In this document: positions 54,425-62,785 of the stretch, piece by piece
Position numbering within the stretch: position 1 is the first letter of the stretch
Layout: every line of letters begins with the position of its first letter
Assembly: GCF_934424005.1 (NCBI RefSeq)
Contig: NZ_CAKRXI010000006.1
Span: 1 to 64,000, forward strand
DNA: 64,000 nucleotides
From: an uncultured Blautia sp.
GTDB lineage: Bacteria > Bacillota > Clostridia > Lachnospirales > Lachnospiraceae
Reading direction: 5' to 3'
The notes under the pieces: generated by a model
What the model was told of the DNA's origin: nothing
Seen by the model: only the letters and a program-made list of their open reading frames with translations
Databases searched by the model: none
Program-made: the position numbers and the translations under genes

Positions 54425-55255
54425 ATGGACAGAGATGATAGAATGAGTGAACTGTTTGATGATCTGCTCCGTGAGAATCGTCCGATGGGACAGCAGAAGG
54501 AGATTATCAAGCCTAAAATCAGTAAGGTACCTTTTGGTGTGAATGAAGCAATCAATGTTCTCAGAGGTAATGTGCAGCTGAGTGGTAATAATATCAAGGC
54601 TGTTGCAGTTACCAGTTCGCTGGCGCATGAAGGTAAGTCTTCTATAGCGTTCCGTCTGGCTAAGAGCCTGGCGAGTCTTGAGAAGAGAGTGCTTTATCTG
54701 GATGGAGATATCCGAAATTCTACGACACAGGTGCGATATGATATTCTGGGAGATAAAGAAGGTCTCAGTGAGTATCTTTGTGGAGAAGCCTCTAAGGAGA
54801 AGATTATTTATCACACAGATGACCCGTGGATGGATATGATCTTTACGGGAGCGAAAGCTCCGAATCCGAGTGCACTTGTTTCTGGACCATTGTTTCAGGA
54901 GTTGATGCAGTTTGTAAAGAGTGTTTATGATTATGTCATTGTAGATACACCGCCGTTGAATCTGGTAATTGACGGACTTTTGATAGCAAAGCAGTGTGAT
55001 GGTACAGTTCTGGTTGTAGAGAGCGGTCTTACCGAACGTGCACAGGCTGAGAAAGCACGACGTCAGATGGAATATGCCGGAATCAATATTCTGGGAGCTG
55101 TTGTAAATAAGGTGAAACTTACCGAAAGACGTTACGGCTATGGATATGGTTACGGCTATGGATATGGCTATGGATATGGTGAAAAGGATCAGTCCGGCCA
55201 TAAGGATAAAAAGTCTTCAGACAGGAAAAAGAAAAATGGAAAGTCAAAGAAGTAG
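54425..55255 (+). CDS. CpsD/CapB-type BY-kinase with a (Tyr-Gly)8 tail
   Basis: A 276-residue cytoplasmic bacterial tyrosine kinase regulating polysaccharide export. Walker A is VAVTSSLAHEGKSSIAFRLA, Walker A' is RVLYLDGDIRN and Walker B is YVIVDTPPL. The C-terminus carries eight Tyr-Gly dipeptides in a row (coded by 55133-55180) followed by a Lys-rich tail; tyrosine clusters there are the autophosphorylation site of this family, but normally 3-7 spaced tyrosines. The repeat is built of TAT/TAC GGN codons with near-identical 12-base units and may vary in length. It is coupled to the preceding gene and overlaps the next. Confidence 0.93.
   Translation: MDRDDRMSELFDDLLRENRPMGQQKEIIKPKISKVPFGVNEAINVLRGNVQLSGNNIKAVAVTSSLAHEGKSSIAFRLAKSLASLEKRVLYLDGDIRNSTTQVRYDILGDKEGLSEYLCGEASKEKIIYHTDDPWMDMIFTGAKAPNPSALVSGPLFQELMQFVKSVYDYVIVDTPPLNLVIDGLLIAKQCDGTVLVVESGLTERAQAEKARRQMEYAGINILGAVVNKVKLTERRYGYGYGYGYGYGYGYGEKDQSGHKDKKSSDRKKKNGKSKK
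55133..55180 (+). repeat. Tandem repeat encoding (Tyr-Gly)8
   Basis: 48 bases of TAC/TAT GGC/GGA/GGT units, with TATGGATATGG and GGCTATGG recurring. In frame within the BY-kinase gene. Confidence 0.85.
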
Positions 55256-56297
55256 TCATCACCACCATCATCACAGCCATCGGCATCACCGACAGCAGCA
55301 GAAGATGTGGAGAAGAAGGATTATTGGCAGTGTGATTGTCTGTGCAGTAGTTCTTGCAGCATCCCTGATTGGTATTTATCATCAGCTTCAGAATCAGAAG
55401 GCGATGGCTGTCAGGGGAACTTCTAATAATACAGGAAGTGGATACAGGGACATTACATATAAAGGTGAGAAATATCGCTATAATAATCTGATTACAAGTA
55501 TTCTGTATGCCGGCGTGGACTCCACCGGTAAGATGGAAGCAAAAGCTCAGTATGGCAATAAAGCCAGGGCAGACAGTATTCAGCTTGTGGTTATGGATGA
55601 AAAGAAAAACAGGATATCGGTTGTTTCTGTAAGCAGAGATACGATGACAGATATACGTCAATACTCTCTGGATGGTACGGATATGGGACTTTACAAAACA
55701 CATATCGGATATGCGTATACTTATGGGGACGGTGGAGAAGTCAGCTGTAACAATCTCTGTGAGGCTGTTTCGTTATTATTTGGTGGAATACCGATTAACC
55801 GTTATGTTGTGACAAATCAGGATTCCATGCCGTATATCAATGAACTGGTAGGCGGAGTTACTGTTACTGTTCCAAATGGTGATCTGGAAGAACAATATCC
55901 GGAGCTTTATGAAGGTGCCCAGGTGACTTTGGATGATACAACGATTAAACCATTTTTGCAATACAGAGATACGACAATAGATTTCAGTAATGATGGCCGT
56001 ATGGAGCGCCAGAAGACATATGTACTTGCGTATGCGGACAAATTAAAATCACTGAATCAGAGTCAGTTGGAAAAGATGTGGGATTCTCTGGATTCCATGA
56101 AAGATTATTTACAGACAAGTGTTACCAGAAATCAGTATCTTGGGTTGGTGAGTTTTCTGAAAAAAGCAGAACTTACAGATGATAGTTTTATTCAGGTAGA
56201 GGGTCAGGATCAGACGGGCGGGCTTCACGATGAGTTTTATCCGGATGAAGAGGCACTGCAGCATTTGATCATTGATCTCTTTTATGAAAAGGTATGA
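55236..56297 (+). CDS. LytR-CpsA-Psr (LCP) family glycan ligase
   Basis: A 353-residue membrane-anchored phosphotransferase that attaches the finished polymer from its lipid carrier to peptidoglycan. A cytoplasmic N-terminus rich in histidine (HHHHHHSHRHHRQ, residues 8-20) precedes one membrane helix (about 29-48). The LCP domain has ILYAGVDSTGK, KARADSIQLVVMDEKKNRI (the conserved R-x-D binding the pyrophosphate), VSVSRDTMTDI, the SCNNLCEAVSLLFGGIPINR block and FLQYRDTTIDFSNDGRMERQ. ATG at 55236 overlaps the kinase stop, with AGGAAAAAG upstream. Confidence 0.9.
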   Translation: MESQRSSHHHHHHSHRHHRQQQKMWRRRIIGSVIVCAVVLAASLIGIYHQLQNQKAMAVRGTSNNTGSGYRDITYKGEKYRYNNLITSILYAGVDSTGKMEAKAQYGNKARADSIQLVVMDEKKNRISVVSVSRDTMTDIRQYSLDGTDMGLYKTHIGYAYTYGDGGEVSCNNLCEAVSLLFGGIPINRYVVTNQDSMPYINELVGGVTVTVPNGDLEEQYPELYEGAQVTLDDTTIKPFLQYRDTTIDFSNDGRMERQKTYVLAYADKLKSLNQSQLEKMWDSLDSMKDYLQTSVTRNQYLGLVSFLKKAELTDDSFIQVEGQDQTGGLHDEFYPDEEALQHLIIDLFYEKV

Positions 56298-56364
56298 CAG
56301 ACACATAACGTGTTTTGTTATAGATAGCAATGTGCATAAGCAAAGTTAAGGAGGCATAGCTAAT

Positions 56365-57045
56365 ATGAAGAAAAAAGTAATGTTAGGTGTAATCGCAGCA
56401 ATGGTAGTAAGCATGTCAGCAACAGTATTTGCTGGTCCGAGTATTGGACAGATTATTCCGGAAGAACCGCAGATTGTTTCTACAAATGTTCCTGAGGGAG
56501 CAAAACTCGTAGTTAGCACTATTGATGTAACAGACGAGAAGACTTTAGACAACTACACATCAAATGAAACTGTAAAGACTCTTCTGAAAACAGTTAATGA
56601 TGAAGAGACAAAACCGACCATCGAAACAGTTAAAGAAGTACTGAAAGAGATGAACGTAGAAGATGTCACTAACGTAGAGACAAAATCCGGTGAAAAGGTT
56701 GACCTGACAGAGTACAAGTTTACGACACCGTTTATCGACATTGCAGAGCAGATCGGTGATGAAATTACCTATAAGACTAATGGAGATCTTGAAGTAAAAG
56801 TTAAGATTGATGCTGCAAAAGAAAAGAAAGCAGAAGATCTGCTTCTGATGCTGGTTGATCCGGAAACAGGAAAAGTTGTATTTATCACAATTGATGAGAT
56901 TGACCCTGTAACAGGTGAACTTAAAGTTACACTTCCATTCCTTGGAGCAATCACACTTCTTGATAAAAGTGCTGTAGATGAAAATGAAATTGAAACACAG
57001 ACTACAGATGCAGGAGCAGCAGATACTGAAACAGCTGCAGAATAA
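56365..57045 (+). CDS. Secreted protein of unknown function
   Basis: 226 residues with a clear signal peptide (MKKKVMLGVIAAMVVSMSAT, cleavage near VFAG). The mature part is acidic (many Glu/Asp/Thr), with two likely beta/alpha modules (LVVSTIDVTDEKTLDNYTSN; VKVKIDAAKEKKAEDLLLML) and VDPETGKVVFITIDEIDPVT. The C-terminus is low-complexity Asp/Glu/Thr/Ala. No anchor motif. Ribosome site AAGGAGGCA is upstream. It follows the LCP gene by 67 bases and probably works at the cell surface with the polymer (inference). Confidence 0.8.
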   Translation: MKKKVMLGVIAAMVVSMSATVFAGPSIGQIIPEEPQIVSTNVPEGAKLVVSTIDVTDEKTLDNYTSNETVKTLLKTVNDEETKPTIETVKEVLKEMNVEDVTNVETKSGEKVDLTEYKFTTPFIDIAEQIGDEITYKTNGDLEVKVKIDAAKEKKAEDLLLMLVDPETGKVVFITIDEIDPVTGELKVTLPFLGAITLLDKSAVDENEIETQTTDAGAADTETAAE

Positions 57046-57062
57046 TGTGAAGGGATATTTGT

Positions 57063-57371
57063 ATGTCACAGCATAAACACAGACATAGAAAGAGCTTTTT
57101 GTCTTCTGCAGGATATTATATTCTGGTTGTCGTTCTGATTGTATGCCTGGCAATGATGGTGAAGGTAAACAGATCCAAAAGAGCTGAGCGTGATGATTAT
57201 AAGGCGACACTTTCACAGCAGGAGACGGTAGAAGATCTTGGAAACATTACAATTACAAAGCCAACCGATGCACCGGAAGATGCAGTAGTCAGAAATACAG
57301 AAGACAACGCTGGCGAAGACGGTTCGGAAGAAGGCAGTGATCAGACCCCGGCAGAGGATAAAACAGAATAG
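57063..57371 (+). CDS. Small single-pass membrane protein with acidic tail
   Basis: 102 residues: a basic His-rich start (MSQHKHRHRKS), one membrane helix (about 17-34, YYILVVVLIVCLAMMVKV), then a mostly acidic external tail (DNAGEDGSEEGSDQTPAEDK). Starts 17 bases after the preceding stop with GAAGGGA upstream. The basic His-rich cytoplasmic end resembles that of the LCP protein upstream. Likely an accessory of the export/attachment machinery; not recognised. Confidence 0.72.
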   Translation: MSQHKHRHRKSFLSSAGYYILVVVLIVCLAMMVKVNRSKRAERDDYKATLSQQETVEDLGNITITKPTDAPEDAVVRNTEDNAGEDGSEEGSDQTPAEDKTE

Positions 57372-57399
57372 CTGTTGGTGAATGATTATTTATGATAAG

Positions 57400-57427
57400 A
57401 GAAAGTCGAGAGGCTTTCTCTTTTTTT
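57400..57427 (+). terminator. Terminator of the export operon
   Basis: A GAGAAAG/CTTTCTC stem with a short loop (TCGAGAGG) is followed by TTTTTTT. Confidence 0.8.
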
Positions 57428-57585
57428 CATGCTTTCCGCTTTTTATTGTCCATCCACATCTTTATATAATCCATCTGTTCCTGGTCGGATATTTCCTGTG
57501 ATCCGGGGTCATTTCCGGCGGCGAGGCAGCAGAAGAGCACAAATGCCTGCAGGCAGAAAAACACAATAAGTGCTACAATGATCAA
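57427..57585 (-). CDS. Small membrane protein (52 residues)
   Basis: On the minus strand a TTG start at 57585 has AGGGGGTG seven bases upstream. The product has one strongly hydrophobic helix (IIVALIVFFCLQAFVLFCC, residues 2-20), then a polar tail ending in KKRKA. The stop abuts the convergent terminator. It is divergent from the subtilisin gene. Short, so moderate confidence, but ribosome site, start and hydrophobic pattern agree. Function unknown. Confidence 0.55.
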   Translation of the reverse strand: MIIVALIVFFCLQAFVLFCCLAAGNDPGSQEISDQEQMDYIKMWMDNKKRKA

Positions 57586-57651
57586 ATTCCGCACCCCCTT
57601 TCACTGAAACTGGAATATATTAATATAGAAACCTCTATCTGGAGTATATGC

Positions 57652-58488
57652 ATGAACGAGTCATTTTATACAGGAAAGGGAATCGGAGTGGCAATTCTTG
57701 ACACGGGAATCTATCCGCATATAGATTTTGACAGCAGAATTTGTGCTTTTGCGGATTTTATAGCGCATAAAAAATCTCCATATGATGACAATGGACATGG
57801 AACCTGTGTAGCCGGAATTCTGGCCGGGAGTGGCAGGGCCTCCATGGGAAAATATAAAGGGATGGCACCAGGCAGCAGGATAGCAGCGCTGAAAGTACTT
57901 GATCGGTTTGGAAATGGAAATAAAGAAGATGTCCTGCAGGCTTTTCGCTGGATTTTACAGAACAGGGAACGATACAAGCTTCGAATTGTTAATATTTCTG
58001 TGGGAACGACTTATCGCACACGAAACGATCAGGATGTACTGGTGCAGGGGGTGGAGAGATTATGGGATGAAGGGCTGGTTGTGGTCGCGGCGGCAGGAAA
58101 TCAGGGACCAAAGCCGGGGAGCGTGACGGCACCTGGATGCAGCAAAAAGATTATTACGGTGGGATCCAGTGATATGCTCTCGGGAAAGCGGGCAGTATCC
58201 GGGCGCGGACCAACATTTGAATGCGTGTGTAAACCGGATCTGGTAGCACCGGGGCGGCAGATTATGGCATGTATGCCGGGAGCTGGAAACCTGTACAGCA
58301 TGAAAAGCGGCACATCCATGTCGACTCCGCTGGTATCCGGTGCAGTTGCACTGGCTCTGGAAAAAGATCCACTGCTATCCAATGTAGAGATAAAAATGAT
58401 GTTGAGAGACAGCTGCGACGATATGGGACTACCGCGAAACCAGCAGGGTTGGGGAAAATTCAACTGCCGGAAATTTATGGCTCTATAA
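57652..58488 (+). CDS. Cytosolic S8 family subtilisin-like serine peptidase
   Basis: A 278-residue protease with the full triad: D17 (VAILDTGIYPH), H49 (DDNGHGTCVAGILAGSG) and S222 (GTSMSTPLVSG), plus the oxyanion Asn in VVAAAGNQGPKPGS. It has no signal peptide or pro-region, as in the intracellular/AprX-like group, so it probably degrades or processes cytoplasmic proteins, perhaps in sporulation (inference). CTGGAG lies eight bases before ATG. It is monocistronic. Confidence 0.92.
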   Translation: MNESFYTGKGIGVAILDTGIYPHIDFDSRICAFADFIAHKKSPYDDNGHGTCVAGILAGSGRASMGKYKGMAPGSRIAALKVLDRFGNGNKEDVLQAFRWILQNRERYKLRIVNISVGTTYRTRNDQDVLVQGVERLWDEGLVVVAAAGNQGPKPGSVTAPGCSKKIITVGSSDMLSGKRAVSGRGPTFECVCKPDLVAPGRQIMACMPGAGNLYSMKSGTSMSTPLVSGAVALALEKDPLLSNVEIKMMLRDSCDDMGLPRNQQGWGKFNCRKFMAL

Positions 58489-58549
58489 GAAAACTACATT
58501 ATTGTATAAACAAAAATACATGATTTTACCATAGTAAAGGCCGAAAGTA

Positions 58550-58578
58550 TTGACGGAAATCCTTTTTTCGGATAGAAT
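58550..58578 (+). promoter_or_regulatory. Promoter of icd
   Basis: TTGACG (58550-58555), 17-base spacer, TAGAAT (58573-58578); the ATG follows at 58665. Confidence 0.7.
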
Positions 58579-58664
58579 AGTAGCAAATTGGTCATTGTTT
58601 ACAGATAATTATAAAGAGAATGACCAGTGACAGAAAATCAGATATCAGACAAGGGAGACGTATT

Positions 58665-59873
58665 ATGGAAAAAATTCAAATGACGACACCGTTGGTAGAG
58701 ATGGACGGAGATGAGATGACCAGAATCCTCTGGAAAATGATTAAAGATGAACTCCTTCTTCCGTTTATTGATCTGAACACAGAGTATTATGATCTCGGGT
58801 TGAATTATCGTAATGAAACAGATGACCAGGTTACGATCGATGCTGCTGAAGCAACTAAGAAATATGGTGTTGCAGTAAAATGTGCGACGATCACACCAAA
58901 TCATGCCCGTATGGACGAATATGATCTCAAGAAGATGTATAAGAGCCCGAATGGTACGATCCGTGCAATCCTTGACGGAACGGTATTCCGTGCACCGATC
59001 GTTGTAAAGGGAATTGAGCCATGTGTACGCAACTGGAAGAAACCGATCACACTTGCGCGTCATGCATATGGAGATATTTACAAGAACACAGAGATGTACA
59101 TTGACAAACCAGGTAAGGTTGAACTGGTTTATACTTCGGAAGACGGTGAAGAGAAACGCTCCCTTGTACAGGAATTCAAAGCACCGGGAGTTGCGATGGG
59201 CATGCACAACATGACTGCATCCATTGAAAGCTTTGCAAGAAGCTGTTTCAACTATGCACTGGATACGAAGCAGGATGTATGGTTTGGTGCGAAAGATACG
59301 ATTTCCAAGACATACGATGCGAAATTCAAAGAAGTATTCCAGACGGTATTTGACACAGAATTTAAGGACAGATTCGAAGAAGCAGGACTTACTTATTTCT
59401 ACAGTCTGATCGATGATATCGTAGCACGTGTTATGAAGGCAGAAGGCGGATTTATCTGGGCATGCAAGAACTATGACGGAGATGTTATGAGCGATATGGT
59501 TTCTTCTGCATTTGGTTCTCTTGCAATGATGACATCTGTACTTGTTTCTCCTCAGGGATATTACGAATATGAAGCAGCTCATGGAACAGTACAGAGACAT
59601 TATTATCGTCATCTGGAAGGAAAAGAAACTTCTACCAACTCTGTGGCAACGATTTTTGCATGGACAGGAGCTCTTCGCAAACGTGGAGAACTGGATGGCA
59701 ATCAGAAACTGGAAGAGTTTGCAGATAAACTGGAAAAAGCGACTCTTTCCACGATTGAAAGTGGCAAGATGACCAAAGACCTTGCACTGATCACAACAAT
59801 TGAGAATCCGACTGTACTGAACAGCCGTGATTTCATCCTTGCAATCAGAGAATCTCTGGAAAAAATGCTTTAA
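58665..59873 (+). CDS. icd: NADP-dependent isocitrate dehydrogenase
   Basis: 402 residues, of the homodimeric NADP type (eukaryote-like subgroup). Converts isocitrate to 2-oxoglutarate with NADPH. Motifs: [59 protein letters not shown] (phosphate-binding Ser/Asn and Arg), [20 protein letters not shown] with metal-binding Asp, and [20 protein letters not shown] (NADP-specific). ATG at 58665 has AAGGGAG upstream; a longer in-frame start at 58620 is unlikely. With the fumarase it supports a partial TCA cycle for glutamate synthesis. Confidence 0.96.
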   Translation: MEKIQMTTPLVEMDGDEMTRILWKMIKDELLLPFIDLNTEYYDLGLNYRNETDDQVTIDAAEATKKYGVAVKCATITPNHARMDEYDLKKMYKSPNGTIRAILDGTVFRAPIVVKGIEPCVRNWKKPITLARHAYGDIYKNTEMYIDKPGKVELVYTSEDGEEKRSLVQEFKAPGVAMGMHNMTASIESFARSCFNYALDTKQDVWFGAKDTISKTYDAKFKEVFQTVFDTEFKDRFEEAGLTYFYSLIDDIVARVMKAEGGFIWACKNYDGDVMSDMVSSAFGSLAMMTSVLVSPQGYYEYEAAHGTVQRHYYRHLEGKETSTNSVATIFAWTGALRKRGELDGNQKLEEFADKLEKATLSTIESGKMTKDLALITTIENPTVLNSRDFILAIRESLEKML

Positions 59874-59883
59874 TATATGCACA

Positions 59884-59921
59884 AAAGAGCCATTGTATCA
59901 ACTGCGATACAGCGGCTCTTT
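59884..59921. terminator. Nested hairpin between convergent icd and ABC-F genes
   Basis: Outer stem AAAGAGCC/GGCTCTTT (59884-59891, 59914-59921) and inner stem TGTATC/GATACA (59894-59899, 59906-59911). It can serve both convergent genes, with modest T-runs. Confidence 0.7.
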
Positions 59922-59945
59922 GTAATATGGGAGAGAAAATTGCAG

Positions 59946-61862
59946 TTACGCAAGTTCCTCCCATTTTTCATATAATTCTTCAAGTTCTGCCTGAATCTTG
60001 TCTTTTTCGCGGCTCAGTTCCGCACAGCGTCCTACATTCGTACAGACATCCGGAAGAACGAGAGTGTCATCAATCTCTTTATCTCGTGTTTCAAGCTCTT
60101 CAATACGTTTTTCGACTTTTTTAAGTTCGTTTTCCTGTTTGCGCCTGCGGGCCTGTTCTTCTTTTTGCTGCTGCCAGGTAAGTTTTCCTTCAGAAGGGGC
60201 CTCATCCTGAATTTCTGCTGCTGCCTGCTGTGTTGTTGGAGCATATTTTTCAGTCAGTTCTTCTTTTTTCTCCAGATAATAATCGTAATCTCCGATATAG
60301 TTGACAACAGACTGATTTGTCAGATCAAGAATACGGGTTGCAGTCTGGTTAATGAAATAACGGTCATGAGAAACATACAATACGGTTCCGGTATAGCTGT
60401 TCAGTGCTTCTTCCAGAATTTCCTTGGATGCGATATCCAGATGGTTGGTAGGCTCATCAAGGATCAGGAAATTGGCTTCGGAAAGCATCAGTTTGGCAAG
60501 GGAAACACGGCCTCGTTCACCACCGGAAAGAGAGGAGATCACTTTGAATACATCATCTCCGGTAAAAAGAAATGCTGCAAGCATATTACGGATCTGTGTC
60601 TCGGTCAGTGTCGGGTATGTGTCTGAAATTTCCTCAAAAATTGTTTTTTCTGCATGAAGTACATGATGCTCCTGATCATAGTAACCAATCTGCACTTTGG
60701 CGCCCAGAGAGAAGCTTCCGGCGTCTGCATCCAGAAGCCCGTTGAGAATCTTGAGCATTGTAGTTTTGCCGGTTCCGTTGTTTCCGATCAGTGCTACGCG
60801 CTCGCCTCGTTTGATCTGGAAAGAAATATCGGAAAAAAGTTTCTGCTGCGGGAAACTTTTGGCGAGATCTTCTACGGTAAGAACATCGTTACCACTGACC
60901 ACGCGTGGCTCAAGAGAAAGACGCATCTGGCTCTGGACTTCGATCGGTTTGTCGATCCGCTGAATCTTATTCAGCATCTTTTCACGGCTCTCAGCACGTT
61001 TGATGGATTTTTCTCTGTTGAAAGATTTCAGCTTGACAATAACGGCTTCCTGATGTTTGATCTCGCGCTGCTGGTTGAGATATGCCTTGTACTGGGCATC
61101 ACGAAGCTGTGCTTTTTTCTCTGCATAAGCGGAGTAATTACCGGCATACATACGAACCTGTCCGGCATCAATCTCGATGACTTTTGTGACAACTTTGTCA
61201 AGGAAATAGCGGTCATGAGATACAATGAAAACAGCACCGGGATAATTGAGAAGATAAGTTTCCAGCCAGGCAATGCTTTCCATATCCAGGTGGTTGGTAG
61301 GCTCATCGAGCAGAAGGATATCTGGTTTGGAAATCAGCAGTTTACCGAGTGCAACGCGGGTCTTCTGACCGCCGGAAAGAGTCGCCACCTGTTTGGTGAA
61401 ATCCTCTTCTGTAAATCCGAGACCATTCAGAACACCCATAAGTTCGCTTTTGTAGGCATAGCCATTTTCCAGTTCAAATTCATGAGTCAGGCGGGTGTAG
61501 GAGTTCATCAGGCGGTCAAGTTCTTCGCCGGAAGCATTTTTCATCTGTACTTCCATGGCACGAAGACGTTCTTCCATATCGATGATATACTGTTTGGTGC
61601 TTAAGAGTTCTTCATATACAGAAAGGTGACCCTGTACATCCTGATACTGGGCGAGGTAACCGATACGTTTGTCCTTGGCAAGAACGACCTGTCCGGCATC
61701 TGCGTGGATTTCTTCCATTATAATGCGCAGCAGCGTGGTCTTGCCGGCACCATTGTTGCCGATCAGAGCTGCCTTTTCGCGTTCTTCTATATGAAAAGAG
61801 GCATCTTCCAGAATCACTTTTTCACCGAAGGATTTGGAGATACCCTGACATGATAAAATCAT
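59946..61862 (-). CDS. ABC-F family ATP-binding protein
   Basis: A 638-residue duplicated ABC ATPase without membrane domain. Domain 1: GNNGAGKTTLLRI, LSGGQKTRVALGKLL, LLLDEPTNHLDMESI. Domain 2: GNNGTGKTTMLKIL, LSGGERGRVSLAKLM, LILDEPTNHLD. A linker of about 80 residues lies between them (KIQRIDKPIEVQSQMRLSLE). The C-terminal extension is a Glu/Arg/Lys coiled coil. Members bind the ribosomal E site and act as translation factors or in antibiotic resistance; length and coiled-coil tail resemble the YdiF/Uup-type group. The start MILSCQGISKSFG has GGAGGAAT upstream on the minus strand. A specific resistance role cannot be claimed. Confidence 0.93.
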   Translation of the reverse strand: MILSCQGISKSFGEKVILEDASFHIEEREKAALIGNNGAGKTTLLRIIMEEIHADAGQVVLAKDKRIGYLAQYQDVQGHLSVYEELLSTKQYIIDMEERLRAMEVQMKNASGEELDRLMNSYTRLTHEFELENGYAYKSELMGVLNGLGFTEEDFTKQVATLSGGQKTRVALGKLLISKPDILLLDEPTNHLDMESIAWLETYLLNYPGAVFIVSHDRYFLDKVVTKVIEIDAGQVRMYAGNYSAYAEKKAQLRDAQYKAYLNQQREIKHQEAVIVKLKSFNREKSIKRAESREKMLNKIQRIDKPIEVQSQMRLSLEPRVVSGNDVLTVEDLAKSFPQQKLFSDISFQIKRGERVALIGNNGTGKTTMLKILNGLLDADAGSFSLGAKVQIGYYDQEHHVLHAEKTIFEEISDTYPTLTETQIRNMLAAFLFTGDDVFKVISSLSGGERGRVSLAKLMLSEANFLILDEPTNHLDIASKEILEEALNSYTGTVLYVSHDRYFINQTATRILDLTNQSVVNYIGDYDYYLEKKEELTEKYAPTTQQAAAEIQDEAPSEGKLTWQQQKEEQARRRKQENELKKVEKRIEELETRDKEIDDTLVLPDVCTNVGRCAELSREKDKIQAELEELYEKWEELA

Positions 61863-61961
61863 AGTTATTCCTCCGAAGTAAATATACGGTATGATTATAA
61901 AAGCAAAAATGGCCTTTGTAAAGGAAAATCAATGAAAATTGTACATATTTGACAACATTGA

Positions 61962-61990
61962 TTGACAACAAAATGTCAATTCGTTATAAT
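61962..61990 (+). promoter_or_regulatory. rex promoter with overlapping candidate Rex operator
   Basis: TTGACA (61962-61967), 17 bases, TATAAT (61985-61990) is a full consensus promoter. The -35 and spacer lie in an inverted repeat, ATTGACA-N6-TGTCAAT (61961-61980). TTG..A-N6-T..CAA fits the outer bases of known Rex boxes, suggesting autoregulation by the NADH/NAD ratio. Confidence 0.65.
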
Positions 61991-62018
61991 TAACGAGAAA
62001 GTGTAAGGAGGGACAACG

Positions 62019-62672
62019 GTGGAAGCAAAACAGATTTCAAAAGCTGTGATTAAGAGACTGCCACGTTACTATAGATACCTTGGTGAACTTCTGGAAGACA
62101 ATGTAGAGAGGATCTCTTCCAATGATCTTAGTAAAAAAATGCGTGTTACAGCGTCTCAGATACGTCAGGATCTGAATAATTTCGGGGGATTTGGACAGCA
62201 GGGATACGGTTATAATGTAAAATATCTTTATACAGAGATCGGTAAGATCCTGGGGCTGGATATCGTGCATCCGATGATTATTGTAGGAGCTGGTAATCTG
62301 GGGCAGGCACTTGCCAATTATGTAGAGTTTGAGAAGAGAGGATTCAAGCTGGCCGGTATTTTTGATGTAAATCCGGTACTTGAGGGAATTGCAGTTCGTG
62401 GGATTGAGATTCAGATGATCAGTGATCTTCCTTTCTTTATGAAAGAAAACAATATTGAGATCGCAATTCTGACATTGCCGAAGAATAAGGCACGTGATAT
62501 GGCGGAGATTCTGATCGAGAACGGAATCAAAGCTATCTGGAATTTCGCACATATCGATCTGGATACTCCGGATGATGTGATCGTGGAGAATGTTCATCTT
62601 TCAGAGAGTCTGATGACATTATCCTATAATCTCAGTCAGTATCGTCAGGAACATATAGACGATGAGAAATAA
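62019..62672 (+). CDS. rex: Redox-sensing transcriptional repressor Rex
   Basis: A 217-residue dimeric repressor that senses the NADH/NAD+ ratio and controls fermentation genes. The N-terminal winged helix contains SKAVIKRLPRYYRYLGELLE and MRVTASQIRQDLNNFGGFGQ, with the QGYGYNV wing. The Rossmann domain has IIVGAGNLGQALANYVEFEK and GIFDVNP, and the end of the protein is family-like (IWNFAHIDL). The start is GTG at 62019 with AAGGAGGG upstream. Length is standard. Confidence 0.97.
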   Translation: MEAKQISKAVIKRLPRYYRYLGELLEDNVERISSNDLSKKMRVTASQIRQDLNNFGGFGQQGYGYNVKYLYTEIGKILGLDIVHPMIIVGAGNLGQALANYVEFEKRGFKLAGIFDVNPVLEGIAVRGIEIQMISDLPFFMKENNIEIAILTLPKNKARDMAEILIENGIKAIWNFAHIDLDTPDDVIVENVHLSESLMTLSYNLSQYRQEHIDDEK

Positions 62673-62708
62673 GCAGCACTTATAAAGTGATGGCAGGACG
62701 GACAGACA

Positions 62709-62756
62709 GGCTGTTACCCGGCTCCTTATGGCAAGGAGGCTGCGTAATGGCCTTTT
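62709..62756 (+). terminator. Terminator or attenuator between rex and nnrE
   Basis: GGCTGTTAC (62709-62717) pairs with GTAATGGCC (62744-62752, two G-U pairs) around an inner CTCCTT/AAGGAG stem, followed by TTTT. It could end rex transcription or modulate read-through to the next gene, 30 bases further on. Confidence 0.6.
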
Positions 62757-62785
62757 ATGCTAATTATGGCAGGTGAGGAAAAAGA

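Noticed and set aside
55140..55235. Longer N-terminus of the LCP protein starting MDMVTAMDMAMDMV
   Set aside because: This is the off-frame reading of the (Tyr-Gly)8 repeat; the LCP protein properly starts at 55236 behind a ribosome site.
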